A stretch of 12,777 nt of DNA from NCBI GenBank assembly GCA_026770585.1, contig MU646549.1:310537-323313 (forward strand), read 5' to 3'. Positions 5,801-10,700 of this stretch are shown here, one piece after another. The notes under the pieces were generated by a model. It did not search any database. It saw only the letters and a list, made by a program, of their open reading frames with translations, and was not told where the DNA came from. The translations under genes and the position numbers were made by a program. The stretch is from Baffinella frigidus. Its lineage: Eukaryota > Cryptophyceae > Cryptomonadales > Baffinellaceae. Each line of letters starts with the position of its first letter. Within the stretch, counting starts at the first letter, position 1.

Positions 5801-6988
5801 GCGTTTTGAAAGAGCGTAAAAACTTTTTCTGGTTCAAACGAAATGAGCAAACCGTCAAACATGCAACCCGAAAAGCGGCCAACATTTCCCGGAATCGCTC
5901 TACGCTCTCAATCATTCTTACCCCCACGAACACTCTGGCGTGGAGAGCTCGACCACATACCCCACACTCTGATTTCTGGGGGTCGGACACGGACACGGCA
6001 GCATGCCGAAGGTGCCTTTCCCACGACGCACCCACGCACGTCAACACCCCCCCGGGACCCCACACCTCGCGCGCCTGCCCCTGTGTGATCCTCTCCCCCG
6101 CCTTTCCCCTTGCGTACTCGGGAATCAAGCGGGAGGGTAATTTAAATTTTGAACTAACTTTACACCAGCCTCGGCTGGCTGGAATCCCAGGAAAAAGCTC
6201 TGACGCGGGGGGGGGGGGTCTGAACAAGGGACTGAATGTACACACGTGCATCCGGTTTCTAGCGCACCTTGTACGCAGTGGAGTCGACGACGTTCTTGTG
6301 CAGGAACTTGCTCGAGTAGATGGCCACGTCGGTCCCGGCGTGCCCTGCGACGCGGACGCCACGGGCGTCACCCCCCACGCCCGCCCTCTCCCCACACAGG
6401 AGCGCTTTCGCTCGAGCCTGCCGCGGCGGGAGGTAGACTGTGCGGGGGGGGTTCGATCCCTGGGCGTTGCCCCAGAGATGTTGGGGAGAGGGGCTGGGGG
6501 GGACGTGGCAGGGTGCAGGGTGCAAACCGTCGTAAACGGCGAAGAAAGCAGAGCCCTTGCCGTCGACATTGAGCTCACCAGTGTGAGCATCCTCCATGGA
6601 CGTCCGCCAGCCCTGCAGCACACCAGGAGCGTCAGCGCCGGAGCCGCAAGTAAAGTAAGCAGTAAACTCCAGTCCTGTCAATGTCGGAGATGCGGAAGAG
6701 AGCGTGCGGGGCGAGGCGTGCGGGCCTGCACGGCGTTCGCAGCGGGCCCATGTGCGCCCGCTCGGTACTGATACGCTCGCGCGCCCACCACAGCGCCGCG
6801 GCGGGCGAGCATCCTCTCCTGCGGCGGGAGCACGGAAGGTGCACACGAGCGCGAGGGACAGTTGGTAAGCGCGTGCTGCGGACGGGGAAGCGGCACACCT
6901 GCATGTTGCAGGCGGCAAAGGTCAGCTTGGCGTTTTCGCCGTCATCGTACTCCTTGTCGGTGTTCGGCTTCGACAGGAGGACGCCCAT
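178..6988 (-). CDS. PP2C/PPM-family Ser/Thr protein phosphatase, nine exons chained, 3' end outside window
   Basis: A metal-dependent protein phosphatase (PPM/PP2C family), which removes phosphate from Ser/Thr using two Mn/Mg ions. Exons in transcript order: 6988-6899, 6612-6528, 6344-6268, 5162-5121, 4717-4658, 2900-2845, 1877-1808, 593-525, 227-178. All boundaries are GT/AG and all phases agree (0, 1, 0, 0, 0, 2, 0, 0, then 2 out of exon 9). Seen motifs: N-terminal MGVLLSKPNT, SMEDAH (metal-site Glu), YDGHAG (metal-site Asp and Gly), a TAYK/EKAL helix region, an acidic DDDDDDG insert, GSTAV, NAGDSRA, DHKP and AGGFV..RVNG, in the family order. The start, acidic insert and spacing resemble PPM1G-type enzymes. 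HGG is HAG here. The later DG..D and DN motifs must lie beyond the left edge. Several internal exons have extra or decayed copies. The identity is secure; the choice among exon-6 copies is inference. Confidence 0.9.
233..395. repeat. GGTTTGG / GGGTTTGGGG tract in PP2C intron 8
   Basis: TTTGGTTTGG units (245-290), then GGGTTTGGGG, GGGTTAGGGG and TTTTGGG variants up to the truncated exon 8 copy. Degenerate telomere-like; no gene. Confidence 0.8.
397..432 (-). pseudogene. truncated copy of PP2C exon 8 (SDDHKPMNDIEK)
   Basis: The last 12 codons of exon 8 are repeated with a GT donor (GTCTGA). The only change is GATGTC to GACATC (Asp-Val to Asp-Ile). The 5' part and acceptor are replaced by a CT-rich tract in transcript sense, with no AG next to it, so splicing in looks unlikely. 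The open frame and conservative change suggest a fairly young copy. Confidence 0.75.
431..515. repeat. (GA)n/(GGGA)n simple repeat in PP2C intron 8
   Basis: GAGAGAGAGCGCGCACGCGCGCGAGAGAGAGAG followed by GGGAGG units on the plus strand, CT-rich in transcript sense. It separates exon 8 from its truncated copy, as the GA tracts separate the kinase exon 3 copies. Confidence 0.95.
525..593 (-). CDS. PP2C exon 8 (VLCRAGEAVALSDDHKPMNDVEK)
   Basis: Sixty-nine nt, phase 0 both sides, acceptor TCGGCAG and donor GTTGCA. It continues GDSRA with VLCRAGEA and carries the family DHKP motif followed by N..EK. In transcript sense the intron after the donor is a long CT-rich simple repeat that ends in a truncated copy of this same exon (397-432). 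Confidence 0.93.
601..931. repeat. 29-bp dispersed direct repeat and 12-bp triplet, PP2C intron 7
   Basis: CACACCAACCCACACGCGTC at 601-629 recurs at 729-757 with two or three changes. A 12-bp unit ACTGGTTCATTT is repeated three times at 896-931. Nothing coding was seen in this part of the intron. Confidence 0.7.
1093..1180. repeat. 44-bp tandem pair
   Basis: AACGTTTTGTACCACAGCAT..CCGGCACCAAGCGC at 1093 and the same with few changes at 1137. In PP2C intron 7; the TTGTACC core is also found in the GTTGAC elements elsewhere. Confidence 0.8.
1281..1398. repeat. foldback with internal CCCCCGG hairpin
   Basis: Ends ACTTAGCAGGCA (1281) and TGCCTGCTAAGT (to 1398) are inverted. Inside are TCTCCCCCGGA/TCCGGGGGAGA (1299-1322), a perfect short hairpin, and a further GGGGGAGAATCAACTT direct copy at 1346. 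PP2C intron 7. Confidence 0.75.
1420..1498. repeat. perfect 36-bp hairpin with 7-nt loop
   Basis: Arms 1420-1455 and 1463-1498 are exact reverse complements over 36 bp; the loop (1456-1462) reads GTTGACT. Lies in PP2C intron 7. Could be a foldback element, a small-RNA-type precursor, or a recent inverted duplication; a run of 36 perfect pairs points to recency. Confidence 0.95.
1550..1681. repeat. imperfect foldback, 132 bp
   Basis: GCCAGCG...CTTAG..CCTACGG..TACGGTAGGA..CCTCCTACG at the left is mirrored by CGTAGGAGG..TCCTACCGTAGGCTAAGG..CGCTGGC at the right, with an AT-rich centre. MITE-like; PP2C intron 7. Confidence 0.7.
1739..1981. repeat. telomere-like and inverted GGGTTAGGGTTTTCGG repeats around PP2C exon 7
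   Basis: GGTTTCAGG-type units lie at 1750-1800. At 1891-1981 GCGCGGGTTAGGGTTTTCGG occurs twice directly (1891, 1921) and once inverted (AACCGAAAACCCTAACCC, to 1981). Exon 7 sits between the two blocks. Confidence 0.8.
1808..1877 (-). CDS. PP2C exon 7 (G-STAVTVLL...CANAGDSRA)
   Basis: Seventy nt entered in phase 2 through a GGCAG acceptor and left in phase 0 before GTACAA. It encodes STAVTVLLMG then LYCANAGDSRA, the conserved GSTA and NAGDSR strands of the PP2C core. It is the clearest PP2C exon in the downstream half and fixes the phase of exon 6. A 14-bp piece of it (TCTACTGCGCCAAC) recurs on the opposite strand at 1699-1712. Confidence 0.93.
2028..2300. other. unassigned stretch of PP2C intron 6, possible foldback
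   Basis: Ends show TGGGAACCA (2089-2097) against TGGTTCCCA (2276-2284), and AGGACCCT is repeated. A 100-codon open frame on the plus strand has no domain I recognise and no supporting splice context, so it is not called as a gene. Confidence 0.4.
2308..2560. repeat. degenerate GGGTTTAGGG/GGGTTCAGG tract
   Basis: Telomere-like units interrupted by the acidic-exon stub at 2421-2441. In transcript sense they begin right after that stub's donor. PP2C intron 6. Confidence 0.8.
2421..2441 (-). pseudogene. 3' stub of PP2C acidic exon
   Basis: Only the last seven codons (IEMPES-G) and a GTGCCC donor remain in transcript sense; the Asp run and acceptor are missing. Downstream of the donor the intron turns straight into CCCTAAA-like repeats. 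Confidence 0.6.
2576..2656 (-). pseudogene. rearranged copy of PP2C acidic exon
   Basis: Contains the CTCTCGGGCAT / ATGCCCGAGAG end of the acidic exon and part of its Asp-codon run, but internally repeated and inverted: an 11-bp stem with TTCG loop at 2583-2608. In transcript sense the frame runs into TGA after a deletion in the Gly/Asp part. The surrounding intron sequence (CTCTCCCCCAAACCCTCTC, then CCCTACC repeats) is shared with the copy at 2845. Confidence 0.65.
2694..2733. repeat. CCCTACC / CCCTGCC pentamer-type repeat
   Basis: CCCTACCCTGCCCTACCCTACC, then CAATTGGGG. The same block returns at 2936-2990 beside the next acidic-exon copy, showing that exon and flanking intron were copied together. 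Confidence 0.8.
2762..2839. repeat. uninterrupted run of 78 G
   Basis: Seventy-eight consecutive G on the plus strand, equal to 78 C in the PP2C transcript, beginning five bases after the donor of the best-phased acidic exon. Exact length is suspect because such runs are hard to sequence. Confidence 0.95.
2845..2900 (-). CDS. PP2C exon 6, acidic insert (LGGGGDDDDDDGIEMPES-G), best-phased copy
   Basis: A GAG acceptor at the codon boundary gives phase 0, matching exon 5, and the exon leaves in phase 2 (AGC GG|GTGCAC), exactly what exon 7 needs to make GSTAV. It encodes a Gly run, six Asp and GIEMPES, the kind of acidic loop that PPM1G-type phosphatases carry before the GSTA motif. The intron starts with GTGCAC and then, in transcript sense, 78 C. 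Three related copies lie nearby. Which copy is spliced in is inference. Confidence 0.7.
2985..3064. repeat. GGGTTGCAGGGTTGCAGG and GGGTT tract
   Basis: A 9-bp unit GTTGCAGGG is repeated four times, then passes into GGGTTGAATG/GAGGGTTAAGG up to the donor of the acidic exon copy at 3067. Confidence 0.8.
3067..3138 (-). CDS. second copy of the PP2C acidic exon (PGGGGDDEDDDDDDGIEMPES)
   Basis: Same 3' end as the 2845-2900 copy, with donor GTACCC and phase 2 out. The acidic stretch is longer because GAGGAC is added before the Asp run. The visible acceptor (ACACCAG at 3139-3140) gives a 72-nt exon that enters in phase 2, which does not fit exon 5 but would fit after another phase-2 donor. So it is either an alternative exon needing an unseen acceptor or a non-functional copy with an open frame. 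Confidence 0.5.
3344..3415. repeat. GTGTTACCCAA short tandem array
   Basis: AAGTGTTACCC repeated about six times with GTTGAG and GTCGAG interruptions, PP2C intron 5, next to the satellite block. Confidence 0.75.
3523..4210. repeat. GGCCTACCGTAGTRCYCT...GGGGTGAG satellite
   Basis: Units starting (C/A/G)AGGCCTACCGT recur at about 3525 (broken by the MITE), 3742, 3910, 4000, 4036, 4087 and 4178, alternating with half-units CACCGTAGTACTCTC. GGAGCTCAGCAGCCGT also repeats. The open frame across 3819-4220 follows the repeat and is not called coding. PP2C intron 5. Confidence 0.8.
3537..3715. mobile_element. 179-bp MITE with TA target duplication
   Basis: Inverted ends CCACACGAGGCTACC / GGTAGCCTCGTGTGG, similarity continuing to AACAGAATAAA about 30 bp in. 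Flanked by TA on both sides (3535-3536, 3716-3717). It interrupts a unit of the local GGCCTACCGTAGTACC satellite, whose uninterrupted siblings show the empty site. TA duplication points to a Tc1/mariner-type transposase acting in trans. Lies in PP2C intron 5. Confidence 0.85.
4284..4361. repeat. ~21-bp tandem array (ACCCGGGTGAGTGTT), 4 units
   Basis: ACCCGGGAGAGTGTTTGGCG, ACCCGGGTGAGTGTTGGGC, ACTCGGGTGAGTGTTCGAC and ACCAGGGTGAGTGTTAC follow each other. PP2C intron 5. Confidence 0.85.
4381..4657. repeat. 157-bp direct repeat carrying CTGGTACAA elements and exon 5 tail
   Basis: TCCAAGCACAG occurs at 4381 and 4538; each is followed by two CTGGTACAAA motifs, GTCTCGTCC, GTCAACCG and GGGAAACAAGG, then CTTACTCACGTCGCGCC (donor end of exon 5). 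The CTGGTACAA/GTCTCGTCC/GTCAACCG block recurs in the kinase gene at 10967-11049. Confidence 0.85.
4511..4525 (-). pseudogene. repeated 3' tail of PP2C exon 5 with intact donor
   Basis: In transcript sense this reads agg-atc-agg-cgc-gac followed by GTGAGTAAGAG, the same end and donor as exon 5, and is preceded by TAG that could act as an acceptor. It is part of a 157-bp direct repeat that also carries the intron segment around it (motif TCCAAGCACAG at 4381 and 4538). It could be a dead fragment or a 15-nt phase-0 microexon encoding RIRRD. Confidence 0.6.
4658..4717 (-). CDS. PP2C exon 5, 20 codons (TDEMLKTT...RRD)
   Basis: Sixty nt, phase 0 both sides; acceptor GTGCAG and the strongest donor in the gene, GTGAGTAAG. 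TDEMLKTTDGWKECQKIRRD corresponds to the D..LTTEE..KEL segment that follows exon 4 in PPM1G-type proteins. Its last 4-5 codons and donor recur 147 bp downstream in transcript sense (4511-4525). The weaker sequence conservation here is normal for this segment of the family. Confidence 0.78.
4744..4809. repeat. 22-bp tandem array, 3 units, upstream of PP2C exon 5 acceptor
   Basis: TGTGTTGGACACACCGATG, TGTGCTAGACACACCCATC and TGTGTTGGACAACCCGATG follow each other, starting 24 bp upstream of the exon in transcript sense. Confidence 0.8.
5062..5100. repeat. 15-bp tandem repeat ACAAAGATTATACGA
   Basis: Two full units and a partial third, inside PP2C intron 4 close to the exon 4 donor. Confidence 0.9.
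5121..5162 (-). CDS. PP2C exon 4, 14 codons (AGDIEKALKEGFIQ)
   Basis: A 42-nt exon, phase 0 on both sides, with acceptor TTCACGCAG and donor GTACTT. AGDIEKALKEGFIQ corresponds to the EGKLQKALEDAFLAID helix of PPM1G-type enzymes and follows TAYK in the right register. In transcript sense the acceptor is preceded by a four-unit ~18-bp tandem array (5185-5255). Recognised by position, phase and motif, not by length. Confidence 0.82.
5185..5255. repeat. ~18-bp tandem array (AACTTTCGCGCGGGGG), 4 units, upstream of PP2C exon 4
   Basis: CAACTTTCGCGCGGGGG, AAACTTTCGCCCGGTGG, CAGCTTTCGCGTGGGGG and CAACTTTCGCTCGCGC, beginning about 22 bp upstream of exon 4 in transcript sense. Confidence 0.85.
5293..5442. 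mobile_element. 150-bp foldback element with nested hairpins
   Basis: Arms of about 65 bp (5293-5357 and 5378-5442) are inverted copies with few mismatches, around a 20-bp middle. Each arm itself contains a hairpin (GAAAACGACTT CTAA AAGTCGTTTTC). TATC flanks both ends (5289-5292, 5443-5446), a candidate 4-bp target duplication. Non-coding; lies in PP2C intron 3. Confidence 0.8.
5718..5903. mobile_element. foldback element with 62-bp arms
   Basis: Arms 5718-5779 and 5842-5903 (GTAGAGCGATTCCGGGAAAT... and its inverse) match over nearly their full length, around a 62-bp centre. No open frame of its own. Lies in PP2C intron 3, 276 bp from the first foldback. Confidence 0.8.
6268..6344 (-). CDS. 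PP2C exon 3 (HAG...VAIYSSKFLHKNVV...TAYK)
   Basis: Seventy-seven nt, completing the Gly codon of exon 2 and ending in phase 0 at AAG before a GTGCGC donor. It encodes HAGTDVAIYSSKFLHKNVV, the helix after the YDGHGG motif. The second residue of HGG is Ala instead of Gly, which many family members do not tolerate. A reading frame continues upstream through the acceptor but has no family similarity there. Confidence 0.9.
6528..6612 (-). CDS. PP2C exon 2 (GWRTSMEDAH ... FFAVYDG)
   Basis: Eighty-five nt, phase 0 in and 1 out; acceptor CTGCAG, donor GTTTGC. It encodes GWRTSMEDAH, a variable LNVDGKGSAFF strand and VYDG. The Glu of SMEDAH and the Asp-Gly of VYDG are the first two metal-binding positions of the PP2C fold. 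Joins exon 1 as NMQ-GWR, as in PPM1G relatives. Confidence 0.92.
6899..6988 (-). CDS. PP2C exon 1 (start codon, MGVLLSKPNT...NMQ)
   Basis: Thirty codons from ATG at 6988 to CAG, then a GTGTGC donor. The opening MGVLLSKPNT followed by a polar KEYDDGEN stretch and ending in NMQ matches the way PPM1G/plant-type PP2Cs begin (MG..LS.P...., ending in MQ before GWR). Gly2 could be N-myristoylated, as in PPM1A/B; that is inference. This start was chosen because family similarity begins exactly at this Met. Confidence 0.9.
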
Positions 6989-7503
6989 CTTGCGGATTCC
7001 CTTGCCGGAGTTGACTGATCCAAAAGGAAAACTGTCAATTTAAAGGAAAGGGACGTGCTGACAAGGAAACAGGTCAGCTCACACGGCGATATTCTGAAAT
7101 TCGCTTTGGTTCCGAGCTGCGGTTTGCCTGGTGCGGCGTTCCCTCTCTCAAGGCAGGCGCCGGGGAACCGGAGGGTGGCAGGGCCCAGTCGCAAGTCACT
7201 CCGACGGGAAGAGCCCCTCGCTCGGAGCCCGCAACGTTTCTGAGGCCGCTGAGGGCTACGGGCTGCTGGGGCCAGCTCTTTCTCCGTTTTGCTCGTTCGT
7301 CGCTGAGCCGGGCCCCCAGAGGACGAATGTGTTGGGCGTTGGATTCCGAAGTGAGGGGCGCGGCACGGCCTGGGGCTCGCTTCTCTGTTCGGCGGGGCGG
7401 CCTGGGCGGTTGCTTTCTCTGAAGAGGGCCCGGCGACCGGGTTGAGGAGGCCTGCGGAGCGCGGCCCGGTGCGTTCAGCGGGATTCTCAGAGAAAAGTGT
7501 GGG
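6989..7503. promoter_or_regulatory. head-to-head intergenic region of PP2C and NEK-like genes
   Basis: The two start codons (6988 minus, 7504 plus) are 515 bp apart, so both 5' UTRs and core promoters must lie here or in unseen upstream exons. The region is GC-rich, mostly free of the simple repeats found elsewhere, and has no clear TATA box. The part next to PP2C is more AT-rich (GGAAAACTGTCAATTTAAAGG). Long open frames on both strands are base-composition artefacts. A bidirectional promoter is inference. Confidence 0.5.
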
Positions 7504-7746
7504 ATGGCGGAGGGTGGCGCGGGTGGCGCGGGCGGCGCGGGGGGTGGCGACGCAGGCGGCGCGGGCGAGAAGGCACCCGGGCGGAAAGGGGACATCGGCG
7601 ACGGGGTGGACCTCGACCAGATTTTGCCGGTGAACGTCGGGCGGCTCAAGATGTACGAGGTGGGGAAGCAGATTGGGAGCGGGAAGTTCTCGGTGGTGTT
7701 CCGGGCGCGGACGCGGGGCGTCGACGGCAAGCAGGAGAATGTCCAC
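7504..7746 (+). CDS. NEK-like exon 1 (Gly/Ala-rich N-terminus and glycine loop)
   Basis: Eighty-one codons from ATG to CAC, then a consensus GTGAGT donor, phase 0. The first ~25 residues are a low-complexity GGAGGAGG tract. From about residue 36 LDQILPVNVGRLKMYEVGKQ leads into IGSGKFSVVFRA, the ATP-binding loop. This ATG is the first in frame after GC-rich upstream sequence with no earlier similarity. Confidence 0.92.
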
Positions 7747-10700
7747 GTGAGTCCGCCGCTAGCTCTCTCGCTCAGTATGATTCTTTCTCGCCATTTTGGT
7801 GAGACCACCGCTGCCTCTAGCTTTTTCTTGAGATCAGTGTGATTCGGTCTCACCATTTTAGTGAGGCTGCGAGGTTCTTTTGCGCTACGAACTTGACGGA
7901 TGTGTAGCACACACCCAGACTGTCAACTTGAGAATAGTCTGGCAAGCAGACTGAGGCAGAGCTAGGAGTCCGCTTACGGCCCCCGTGCATTAATCCGGCC
8001 TCCTCATTAACTACATTTAGACCAGGACTCCGCACAAACGCTCCAGCACAAAGAGCGTCTAAATACATTCAGATGAGGCTCCCAGATTCACTGAGGCAGA
8101 GCTAGGATTTCACGACTGTGTTTTTTCGCTTAGTCGTCGTATCCGAGCGCGGAGGGTCACGTAGCGAATCTCATCCAGCCAGGCATTTAATTTAGTTGCA
8201 CGGGAGTTCCCCGAATGCACGAAAATTACTAAATATTTTCTTTGGACGTGACTGAAAGCTCCAGGTGTGTAGTAACTTCCGTGCATTCGGTGTGAACTCC
8301 CGAGCATTTAAATTAATTGCCTGGTGGGATGAAATCCAGGGTAGGTAGAGCAGAGCGGCTTTCGCGTCTGGTGCCACCCTGGATGGAACATTATGGTATT
8401 TTGAGCATTCTTAAGTCAACTCCACTTGGAGATGGCGCCACAATGTGGCGCCCCCGTGATGAATGGATCTGGTACAAAAAGGTCTAATATGTATTTTAGT
8501 GGTATAAATCATGTCAACTTTTGCGATAAAGGGTTATTCGGGATTGGCCGCAAGTCCCCTCCAGGGTGGGTTGCGAAAACAACGAAACGATGGCATTATT
8601 TGACGGTTGAGCACCAGCACAGTCAAGTTTTGTTGCGAAAATAGTGCAATGAAACGAATGAAACTGAAACCCGCCCTGCGGGTGGATGCAGTCCCCTCCC
8701 GTCTATCCATTGAATCCACCCCCGATTTACCCAGCGAATCTTGGTACCCAACGAATCTTGCCTGTCATAATCGTAGGTGGCCTTCTTCTGAAGAAGGTCA
8801 CCATTTTCGACATGATCTCTTGTAGGCTAGTTTCAGGACCCTTCCGCGTGTCCCTAAACCCTTAACCCCCTAAATCCTAAACCCTAAACCCCAAACCCTT
8901 CCGCGTGTCCTCGCCCTTCGACTCGAGCCTGGAAGAAGGACTATTTTCCAAACATGTTTCTTCCGAAAAGTCTTGATACGGGACTTGTTGTAGCAAGGAA
9001 CGTTTGACGATGCTGGTGCTAAATCGTCAACTTTGCGCTATATCGTCAACTTTGTGCTAAATCGTCAACTTTGTGCTAAATCGTCAACTTTGCCCCAAAT
9101 CGTCAACTTCGCGCTAAATCGTCAACTTTGTGCTAAATTGTCAACTTTGGCGTGATGGTAGGTGGCGCTGAAGAAGATCAACATTTTCGACATGATGGAC
9201 GCCAAGTCCCGCAACAAGTGCCTCCGCGAGGTCTGTTGACTTATCTTTATGAAGAATCAATATGCATTCTAATTTAAATTGAAACATGGTGTTGTGCTAT
9301 CTTAAGGATGGTATTGGTCACGTATTGGTCATCTTAGCCTTGACACAACCTTTACATAGCATATAATCACCCTTAAGATAGCATATAAATATTTTGAATT
9401 ATATCAGAATCCATAAAAAAAATCCCCCCTTTGCAGTTGACTAATCCTCTCTTTGCAGTTGACTGATCTTCCCTTTCCCGATTTTCGTGGATGGAAGCCT
9501 GCCCGGTGATTGCATCGCCCTGGTTGAAACCCTGTCTTGTTGAGTCTATTGCCGGAGGGCCGTCCATGGAAGCTTCGCCAGGACAACCTCAACCATAAAC
9601 CTACACCCTAATCCCTAATCCCTAATCCCTAATCCCTAATCCCTAATCCCTAATCCCTAATCCCTAATCCCTAATCCCTGATCCCTCTCAATCCTAAACC
9701 CGAAACCCTAAACCCCACCCCCCAACCCCCACACCCCACACCCGAAACCCGAAACCCCAAATCCCAAACCCTAACCCAGGTGCGGATGTTGCAGTCGATT
9801 TCGCAGCACGACAACCTCATCGCCTACCTCGACGCCTTCATCGAGGTGCTGAGAGCGAGAGGGAGAGAGAGAGAGCGAGAGAGAGAGAGAGAGAGGGAGA
9901 GAGGGAGAGAGGGAGGGAGGGAGGGAGAGGGAGAGAGAGAGGGAGAGAGGCAGAGAGGCAGAGAGAGAGAGAGGTGTGGCAGGTGCGAATGTTGCAGTCG
10001 ATATCGCAGCACGACAACCTTATCGCGTACCTCGACGCCTTTATCGAGGTGCTGAGAGCGAGAGGGAGAGAGAGAGCGGGAGAGAGGGAGAGAGGGAGAG
10101 AGAGAGAGGGAGAGAGAGAGAGGGAGAGAGAGAGAGCGAGCGAGAGAGAGAGCGAGAGAGAGAGAGAGAGAGAGGTGGCAGGTGCGAATGTTGCAGTCGA
10201 TTTTGCAGCACGACAACCTTATCGCCTACCTCGACGCCTTCATCGAGGTGCGCGCGACCGCTATCGATGCCAAAAATGCGTCGAAAGTTGACGGATTTGT
10301 ACCACGAACCCAGACTGTCAACTTGACAACAGGCCGAGGTGCGTCTCGGTCTATTTGGGCGCACCAATTTCGTGCTCCCGGGCTCGTTTCCGCTCCAAAG
10401 TTGACGGGTTTGTACCGCGCACCTGGGGTGTCAACTTTTGGGTAGTCGCTTTGGATGGTCGTGGATGGTGCAGTCGATATCGCAGCACGATGACCTCATC
10501 GCGTACCTCGACGCCTTCATCGAGGTCCTGAGAGCGAGAGGGTGAGGGAGAGAGGGGGAGAGAGAGAGAGGGAGAGAGAGAGGGAGGGAGAGGGAGAGGG
10601 AGAGATAGCGAGAGAGAGAGAGAGAGAGGGAGAGAGGCAGAGAGAGAGACAGAGGTGTGGCAGGTGCGAATGTTGCAGTTGATATCGCAGCACGATGGCC

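Noticed and set aside
5806-6771. 321-codon plus-strand open frame
   Set aside because: It lies antisense to PP2C exons 2 and 3 and a foldback, has no recognisable domain, and its openness follows GC-rich composition.
6922-7910. Two overlapping ~275-codon minus-strand open frames
   Set aside because: They run antisense through kinase exon 1 and the intergenic region, are rich in Pro/Ala/Arg from GC bias, and show no motif.
9024-9150. CRISPR array or replication iterons
   Set aside because: The 19-bp units are directly adjacent with no spacers, and they lie inside an intron of a eukaryotic gene.
9780-10326. Plus-strand frames of GRERERERE type and minus-strand SLSLSLS frames
   Set aside because: These are translations of (GA)n/(CT)n repeats; only the 66-nt exon pieces inside them are real.
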